DNA from: Halomarina rubra
GTDB taxonomy: Archaea > Halobacteriota > Halobacteria > Halobacteriales > Haloarculaceae
DNA: 64,000 nucleotides
Reading direction: 5' to 3'
Assembly: GCF_023699475.1 (NCBI RefSeq)
Contig: NZ_JALXFV010000007.1
Coordinates: 348,948 to 412,947, forward strand
The first letter of the stretch is position 1. Each line of letters starts with the position of its first letter. Below are positions 59,201 through 64,000 of this stretch, piece after piece. The notes beneath the pieces are model-generated. The model worked only from the letters and a program-made list of their open reading frames with translations. It was not told the DNA's origin and did not search any database. The translations under genes and the position numbers were made by a program.

Positions 59201-60208
59201 TCAATCAGACACAATTTGTGACTGGTAATGTGTAGCGTCAATCGATATGGGATATTCGCTGTACAGTTGCTCTAACTCACGTGTCGATCGGTAACTCGAC
59301 GTTCGGAATCGCCGCCGTGCTCGGCCCTGGCCGTGCGTGATTTTGTGGTACTTGTAGAACTCGCACAAGCAGTTCTGGATATTAGCAAGTGAGATTTCGA
59401 CACGATTCCCTGAGGAATCCTTCAGATAGGGAAATTTCAATCCGAGACGATTGAACTCGTCGTGTTGGTTTTTCCGGAGCCAATGCATCGCATCCAGAAA
59501 CGGCATTTGGTTGTAATTCTCAAGTAGGGTTTTGAGCCCTCTCTGAGCCCCTGGTCCTGGTGACGACCATTCGTCATGTGTGAACGGCAATAGGGACTCT
59601 CCGCTGGTTGAGAGCGGATAGAGTAGGTCGACAAGGACCTGATACGATAAGAAGTTACCATAGCCAGGCAACCCGCGGATTGCAGAATAAATCGATTGGG
59701 GGTGGTCAGCCCTCTGGACATCCTTGTAGAACTCATCAAATTGGTCTCGAACCTCTCCAAACAACCGCGAGACGTTCTCTACTTTGTCCGAACTGCCCAT
59801 TTGGTTATAGCCGCTTACCATGTAGGCACCGGTGAACACAGGTTGGTTCAGATCGTCTCGACGAGTTTTAAGTGCTGATTCGAATGCGTCGATATCGTAC
59901 TCATCCAACCGTTGAAAGCCGATGAATTTGTGCGTTTCAGACCGCCCTATCAATCTGTAAATCAGGGTATTGAAGATGCGGTCTTGGGGAGGCGCATCGT
60001 GACTCAAAATTTCTTGAATTACGTATTGAGTACCGGGATCAAGCTCACGGTACACATTAGTGAACCTATCTCTCTGTAGTATCTCATCACTGGTCCATGG
60101 GGGATCTTGCTGCAGAACGACTCGTCGAAGCCAAACTGTCTGGCGTTCGCAGATGAACCGCCAAAACATGTCGCGAGGTTCTTGCAGCAGGTTCGTATGA
60201 ACACTCAT
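59201..60208 (-). CDS. Homologue of the 5-hmdU DNA kinase helical domain / putrescinyl-thymine pyrophosphorylase group
   Basis: 335 residues. FWRFICERQTVWLRRVVLQQDPPWTSDEILQRDRFTNVYRELDPGTQYVI is the hallmark start of the family (PF18723 as I recall it), in which phage members attach to enzymes that modify thymine in DNA. GLPGYGNFLSYQVLVDLLYP and GPGAQRGLKTLL follow, as in glycosylase-like helical folds. The kinase part is absent, so the protein may recognise or process a modified base, not make it. It is divergent from the four-gene operon at 60300 with 91 nt between, and both share the AT-rich character. The C-terminus is basic (RARRRFRTSSYRSTR), suiting DNA contact. Confidence 0.65.
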   Translation of the reverse strand: MSVHTNLLQEPRDMFWRFICERQTVWLRRVVLQQDPPWTSDEILQRDRFTNVYRELDPGTQYVIQEILSHDAPPQDRIFNTLIYRLIGRSETHKFIGFQRLDEYDIDAFESALKTRRDDLNQPVFTGAYMVSGYNQMGSSDKVENVSRLFGEVRDQFDEFYKDVQRADHPQSIYSAIRGLPGYGNFLSYQVLVDLLYPLSTSGESLLPFTHDEWSSPGPGAQRGLKTLLENYNQMPFLDAMHWLRKNQHDEFNRLGLKFPYLKDSSGNRVEISLANIQNCLCEFYKYHKITHGQGRARRRFRTSSYRSTRELEQLYSEYPISIDATHYQSQIVSD

Positions 60209-60255
60209 TCGTGCTTCTTACCTCGGTGACCATGGTTCAAACTTTTGGACTGTAT

Positions 60256-60272
60256 GCCAGAATACTTATTTC
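60256..60272 (+). promoter_or_regulatory. Candidate promoter of the TIR/DUF4231 operon
   Basis: AATACTTATTTCC (60261-60273) is a TATA-like box with purine-rich bases before it, 30-35 nt upstream of the ATG at 60300. Confidence 0.4.
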
Positions 60273-60299
60273 CGATTGGTCAGACATTACTGCTGACAC

Positions 60300-61184
60300 A
60301 TGGAGTATCCTCCAACGGACGAATTGCTCCCCCACATGCCCCCAAATGACCCATGGGAAAATCACGAAGTCGCAGAGGGAGCTCAGAGCTACCTGACACT
60401 CTATTACAGTGAAGACGAGATCAGCAAGTACCCCGTTCGGGAGGTGACTAGAGTCAACGACAACAAAAGTGACCCGAATCTTGAAACGATGAGCTATGGG
60501 CTCTGTTCAACGTGTACGAGAGATATCCGCTCTGGCCTTGTGAAGAATGGAAGACCATATCTCTTCTTTTGTACTAACTTCAGGGGCAAGCGCCACTTGA
60601 CAGGTTATTACCACATCGGATGGCACTCACTTGGTCCACCCTTGTTGACGAACTTCAGTAACGGTAGTATCCGAGACGATTACCGATTGGTGGCTGATGA
60701 AGTCAAATTCGTTTACCCTCCAATAAGCTTCGACGAAATTGCCGAAGAGTACGGATTCACAGACATCCAATCAGGGTTCCGCAAAAAACTCATCTCTTCG
60801 GATGAGGCGGAGTTGCTGCTAAGCATTCTGGACCAGCGAGACGACCGTACTGGGGAGTATATTAGTGAGATAGAAAGGCTTGAACAGATTAACAACCGAT
60901 ACCATGAATACCGATATCCGACCTGGGAACGCGAATCCGGCTTCAATTGGGAAACCGTTCAGGACTACGTAGGCACAGAAAATGCCGACGATGACGACGC
61001 TGTCAAGCGAATTCTTGAGAATCGAGGGGCCGAGGTAATCCCCAAGCTAGGTTCGATATCCTATGAGCAGGTATCAGACTGGCACTGCTTGGTCTGCGAG
61101 TACGAGTTTGAGAACAATGCCCCACTGAAACTGTGCCCCAATTGTAATAACGGAGGAGGAATTATTCCTGAAACAGCAATATAA
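60300..61184 (+). CDS. Protein with predicted nucleotide-modification-type domain and C-terminal zinc ribbon
   Basis: 294 residues. The first 160 contain LCSTCTRDIRSG and LTGYYHIGWHSLGPP...DDYRLVADEVKFVYPPISF, similar in pattern to the EVE/PUA-like 'nucleotide modification associated' domains that I recall from modified-base loci. A helical middle follows (GFRKKLISSDEAELLLSILDQRDDRTGEYI). The C-terminus CLVCEYEFENNAPLKLCPNC is a rubredoxin-like ribbon. It may sense a modified base or nucleotide. Its stop is 2 nt before the MazG-like gene. The domain assignment is tentative; the zinc ribbon is clear. Confidence 0.5.
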   Translation: MEYPPTDELLPHMPPNDPWENHEVAEGAQSYLTLYYSEDEISKYPVREVTRVNDNKSDPNLETMSYGLCSTCTRDIRSGLVKNGRPYLFFCTNFRGKRHLTGYYHIGWHSLGPPLLTNFSNGSIRDDYRLVADEVKFVYPPISFDEIAEEYGFTDIQSGFRKKLISSDEAELLLSILDQRDDRTGEYISEIERLEQINNRYHEYRYPTWERESGFNWETVQDYVGTENADDDDAVKRILENRGAEVIPKLGSISYEQVSDWHCLVCEYEFENNAPLKLCPNCNNGGGIIPETAI

Positions 61185-61186
61185 TA

Positions 61187-61762
61187 ATGAGTGAATCAAC
61201 GACTCTAATTGACCTGCAGAAGCGCCAACGAGAACACGACCGAGGGCACCATCGCGACATCTATACTCTCCCCTACTTCAACCGGATGAACCATTATGTC
61301 CTGCATTTTTCGAAGTATGTTGGTCGTCTTTCACAGGATTATCCAGACGGTGGTCAATTAACTACACAGTTGGAACAAACTCTCGCGGACAGCTTCATTG
61401 TCGCGATTGCGGCGGCAAATACACTCAACCTTGATCTCCAGGCCCAGCTCGAAGAGATGTTTGGTCTGGAAGCAGAAGGAATTGAAGAGTGGACTAATCT
61501 ATTGAACCAATCCCTAGACGATATGGGTTCCAGTGAATTGAAAGATTGGTGGTTCAAGCGGATGGCTGGTCCGACAGGACGGATGGCTAACGCTCTTGAG
61601 TCTTTGGACCACATGGAATCAATCAACAGCCGGCAAATATTGGAAGAAGACACCACTGAAATTGTGGCAAATTTGCTAATTGTAGCAGAGAGCATGGATC
61701 TTGACCTCGTTGCGGTTCTCGATGCGCGATGGGAAGAGATTGAGTCTAACTCCATCCTCTGA
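61187..61762 (+). CDS. MazG-like all-alpha NTP pyrophosphatase-type protein
   Basis: 191 residues. MNHYVLHFSKYVGRLSQ and TLADSFIVAIAAANTLNLDLQAQLEEMF match the helix order of MazG-type NTP pyrophosphohydrolases. A second related half follows (GRMANALESLDHMESINSRQILEEDTTEIVANLLIVAESMDLDLVAVL), so one polypeptide may form the dimer-like core. The metal ligands are incomplete: the usual ExxE of helix 2 is not evident in the first half (SKYVGRLS), so activity is uncertain. It is the second gene of the operon; the role could be nucleotide sensing or removal. Confidence 0.55.
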   Translation: MSESTTLIDLQKRQREHDRGHHRDIYTLPYFNRMNHYVLHFSKYVGRLSQDYPDGGQLTTQLEQTLADSFIVAIAAANTLNLDLQAQLEEMFGLEAEGIEEWTNLLNQSLDDMGSSELKDWWFKRMAGPTGRMANALESLDHMESINSRQILEEDTTEIVANLLIVAESMDLDLVAVLDARWEEIESNSIL

Positions 61763-61776
61763 TTACGAATTGAATA

Positions 61777-62217
61777 ATGGCCGATAAATTCGACGAGTTC
61801 TATGAGGAATATTTTGAAGAGCAGTTTGAATGGTACGACGACAAGGCTGGCACAAACAAGTGCTACTATCGCGTGATGAAAATCCTTGAGATAATATTGG
61901 CAGCCTCTTTGCCCGTAGCAGCGACGTTGTATCCAGTCACTACCAACCCGTTCTGGAAAAATGTAATCATCCTTCTGTCAATCCTCCTGATTATATTTGA
62001 AGCGCTTGAATCATTTCTAAATTACCAGAAGAAATGGATAAATTACCGGACAACCGCGGAAGGCCTTCGACGTGAAAAATATATGTACAGAACCAAAACC
62101 CATGAGTACGCTGTAGTAAATGATCCAGAGACACTATTTGTTGAACGGGTTATGGCGCTAACTGATCAAGAAAACCGCTACTGGGAGATTGCTACGCGAA
62201 AGGCACAAGAGGCTTGA
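61777..62217 (+). CDS. DUF4231/SLATT-type two-helix membrane protein
   Basis: 146 residues. YDDKAGTNKCYYRVMKILEIILAASLPVAATLYPVTTNPFWKNVIILLSILLIIFEALESFLNYQKKWINYRTTAEGLRREKYMY follows DUF4231 exactly: two membrane helices, then a helix with KWINYRTTAEGLRREK. The SLATT superfamily was predicted to be a pore-forming effector controlled by nucleotide signals in defence systems (Burroughs and co-workers). It is next to a TIR gene, a combination consistent with such a system. It starts 14 nt after the MazG-like gene. Confidence 0.8.
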   Translation: MADKFDEFYEEYFEEQFEWYDDKAGTNKCYYRVMKILEIILAASLPVAATLYPVTTNPFWKNVIILLSILLIIFEALESFLNYQKKWINYRTTAEGLRREKYMYRTKTHEYAVVNDPETLFVERVMALTDQENRYWEIATRKAQEA

Positions 62218-62261
62218 CCTATTTGTAGGACTTGGGTACTGTTTAGCCCTCCATCATTTGT

Positions 62262-62726
62262 ATGACAACGCGCCGTGTTTTCATTAGTTACGAAGGAAGT
62301 GACCGAATGAAGGCGAAGGGATTCCGGCTGCTTCGCTATAACAAGAACGTAGACGTTGAGTTCCACGAACGGCACTTGCTCGATCCAGTAAACAGCACGA
62401 ATGACGGCTACATTCGACGCTGCATCAACGATCAGCTAAATGGGACGTCGGTAACGGTTGTTTTAGTGGGAGAAAACACTCAGGATAGTGATTGGGTAGA
62501 CTACGAAATTCAACGCTCGTTGGACAAGGGTAACGGTATCGTCGCTGTCAAACTTCCTGGTGTTGGTGATGACAAAGTCCCCGACAAAATACGAGAAAAT
62601 GGAGGGGAGGTTGTGGGATGGAATCCTCACGAATTCGACGACGCGATTGAGCGGGCAGCAAGCCAACGATCGAAGGTTGGTAAAGCCAAAGTCCGCGGAC
62701 GTGTGGGAGCAGGCTGCGGTCGGTAG
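62262..62726 (+). CDS. ThsB-type TIR domain protein (DUF1863/MTH538 family)
   Basis: 154 residues. RRVFISYEGSDRMKAKGF begins the fold; DPVNSTNDGYIRRCINDQLNGTSVTVVLVGENTQDSDWVDYEIQRSLDKGNGIVAV is the characteristic DUF1863 region, with Glu in WVDYEI at the position of the catalytic acid of Thoeris ThsB. It would make or cut NAD-derived signals on infection. The last 20 residues (VGKAKVRGRVGAGCGR) are basic and may be displaced by a nearby recombination, as the island ends here. Separated by 44 nt from the DUF4231 gene. Confidence 0.8.
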   Translation: MTTRRVFISYEGSDRMKAKGFRLLRYNKNVDVEFHERHLLDPVNSTNDGYIRRCINDQLNGTSVTVVLVGENTQDSDWVDYEIQRSLDKGNGIVAVKLPGVGDDKVPDKIRENGGEVVGWNPHEFDDAIERAASQRSKVGKAKVRGRVGAGCGR

Positions 62727-63578
62727 CCTCGACAAACGTATCTCTTTAGATTACACAAGCCCCCAGTTTTGTCACAATAGCTACCGGAGAGGGAGTTGTC
62801 TGTTATTTTGAATTATTGGTTGCTGAGTTAGCTATCAACACAAAGGGATTTGATTCGTTTAGGTATCTCTCCCGTGTTTGTTCTGCTATCGACTCACATG
62901 TTGTTGTCAACGGAATTTTAATTTATATACCAATGGAGAATCCGGAGGATGTACTTTGGTATCTTCTCGTCACATATCACCGTCGTGTAGACGTTCTGGT
63001 AGGTGTGTGGCGTGAAATTCTTGGTAAACCGTTGTTCGCCCTCTCCACGTCAACCACGATTTGACCGGCTCGCAATCGTCTATTTTCCGAACTTGGTAGA
63101 AAGAACATGAGTCAAAAAACGACTGGAGACAGGTGGCGAGAGTGAAATGCAGCGGTGTATTTTCAGTTTGTGCCCTTAGGCACACCCCTAAGGGAGAACT
63201 CAACGGTCCCTGTTCGGAATGGTCGTCTCAGTGCTGTGGTGAAGTCCTGCAGCTGTCGTCCAACGTACTACTCTCGGAGAACCGGGCTCAAAAGCAGACT
63301 AGAATCATCGGAAGTCGCCGGACGAGGTAGTGTTGCCACTCATTTGGCCAGCACCGTCAGCCGTCGAGATATCGCCACGCCTTGGAAACGCTCCCATCAC
63401 CGAATCGAACACGAGACATCCGGTACCACTCTGGCGACAGATTGGCGTCCGTCCAGATCCGGAAGCCCTCTCGAATGGCACGTCGGGTTATACGGCCTGT
63501 CGTAGCGAAGCGGAGTCGAATTCTCGCTTCCTGCCTGTTTAGCACGTCGTTGATGTCGACAAATAGATTCGGCCGACG
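62727..63578. other. Fragmented stretch without a clear gene
   Basis: A TTG-initiated frame at 62816-63064 (83 codons) is open, but has no haloarchaeal character and no ribosome signal. Frames after 63130 are short and Cys/Arg-rich. A hairpin is annotated at 63173-63194. A 62-codon minus frame (63357-63545) has a basic protein (RIRLRFATTGRITRRAIREG) of doubtful reality. I take the stretch as debris of mobile elements. Confidence 0.4.
63173..63194. terminator. 8-bp inverted repeat
   Basis: CCCTTAGG (63173-63180), loop CACACC, CCTAAGGG (63187-63194). It may be a terminator or an end hairpin of an IS200/IS605-type element. Confidence 0.4.
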
Positions 63579-63749
63579 CTACATCAGCATCAACAGCGTC
63601 AGGAACACCATCGCCATTGACGAGGCGACCAGAGGCTTGTTCTCCAGTACCTTCCCTGAAACAGACATCGCCTCGTACTCATCACGGAACGCATCGCGAT
63701 TGGCTTCATCATAGAAAAAGCGCTTGCGGGCACCGAAGCGATCAGACAC
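63579..63749 (-). CDS. Possible small membrane protein
   Basis: 56 residues from GTG at 63747-63749. SDRFGARKRFFYDEANRDAFRDEYEAMSV is polar and LVASSMAMVFLTLLMLM is one hydrophobic helix at the C-terminus. Composition is acceptable for a haloarchaeal tail-anchored protein. No family recognised; chance is not excluded since it lies in a debris region. Confidence 0.3.
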   Translation of the reverse strand: MSDRFGARKRFFYDEANRDAFRDEYEAMSVSGKVLENKPLVASSMAMVFLTLLMLM

Positions 63750-63865
63750 CGCACAGACTGTACAGCGCCTTCGACACGCACGGTTCGGATGTGCCGTCGG
63801 CAGTTGATACTCCCACAGTTCGCACAGAAGGTGTGGTCGGTGAATGTGCTCCAGTCATATGACTG

Positions 63866-63902
63866 CAAGGAGGAAGTCCACCCCTTTAGGGGTAGGAGGA
63901 AT
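63866..63902 (+). mobile_element. IS200/IS605-like right-end hairpin remnant
   Basis: AGGAGGAAGTCCA then CCCC TTTA GGGG TAGGAGGAATCC is the stem-loop typical of the right end (omega-RNA end) of TnpB-carrying elements in haloarchaea, as I remember it. A frame upstream ending in VDTPTVRTEGVVGE resembles only faintly a TnpB tail, so most of the element is missing or lost. The window ends 98 nt later. Confidence 0.35.
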
Positions 63903-64000
63903 CCGACAAATCACGACACGAACCACGAGCGATAGAAAGCCGACTCCCCCACGCCAACCCGAATTAATATAAAAAGGAAGTCCGATATGTGAGGTGGCGA

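Noticed and set aside
62816..63064. 83-codon frame with TTG start after the TIR gene
   Set aside because: No ribosome binding site or coupling to the TIR gene and non-haloarchaeal composition; a remnant is possible but not supportable.
63357..63430. tRNA-like TTCGATTC sequence on the minus strand
   Set aside because: No matching T-stem, acceptor stem or anticodon arm could be folded around it.

Overview
The window is haloarchaeal DNA. It is GC-rich, most encoded proteins are strongly acidic, and many families are typical of Halobacteria: halocyanin, GdhB, two TFBs, HTH_10/bacterio-opsin-activator regulators, small DUF7521-type membrane proteins and Tat-exported surface proteins. Promoters that can be seen have archaeal BRE/TATA boxes about 25-35 nt before the start codon, often without a leader. 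No rRNA, tRNA or CRISPR array was found. The mix of conjugation, replication and cargo genes suggests a megaplasmid or an integrated conjugative element rather than core chromosome. Family names come from recognising motifs by eye; no search was run.

Layout. (1) 1-5.7 kb, mostly minus strand: a formate/nitrite transporter cut by the window edge, a membrane protein, a lipoprotein, then a short operon of a winged-helix regulator, a DUF7282-like surface protein and a Tat-exported beta-helix protein. (2) 5.8-22 kb: a conjugation/plasmid module with a VirB2-like small membrane protein, a VirB6/TrbL-like protein, a VirB4-like ATPase with an N-terminal PrgI-like membrane part, and a VirD4/TraG-like coupling ATPase, mostly overlapping by 1-4 nt. 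It continues with a primase-like protein, a DUF3800 protein followed by a striking tandem-hairpin element, a small TRAM protein, an ArdC-like metallopeptidase and an RPA/OB-fold protein. (3) 22-54 kb: cargo with metal, redox, nitrogen and stress genes (broken DUF389, iron-transport-like lipoprotein, TFB, DoxX, cyclodeaminase, HPP, truncated haemoglobin, multicopper oxidase coupled to a double halocyanin, CopD, cysteine synthase, RND, MFS, a multi-domain PAS/GAF regulator, GdhB, two SDRs, TetR, HemD, DUF488). Several genes here are disrupted. (4) 54.8-58.2 kb: a second plasmid-type block (TFB, SWIM protein, several small proteins). (5) 58.7-62.7 kb: a clearly AT-richer island with a gene like the helical domain of 5-hmdU DNA kinases, facing a four-gene operon of a Zn-ribbon protein, a MazG-like protein, a DUF4231/SLATT membrane protein and a ThsB-type TIR protein. 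(6) 62.8-64 kb: fragments and an IS200/IS605-like end.

The plasmid blocks at 17-20 kb and 54.8-57.3 kb share two unreported-looking cis elements: a paired operator GTTACCCCAC...GTGGGGTAAC (three copies) and a leader starting CCGGTGGTGT followed by a short hairpin (five good copies and one weak one). These imply one regulon split by about 35 kb of cargo. A separate ~38-nt repeat lies inverted at 21.9 and 53.2 kb, on both sides of that cargo. The best candidates for a new system are the TIR/DUF4231/MazG/base-modification-like island and the tandem hairpin element behind the DUF3800 gene.
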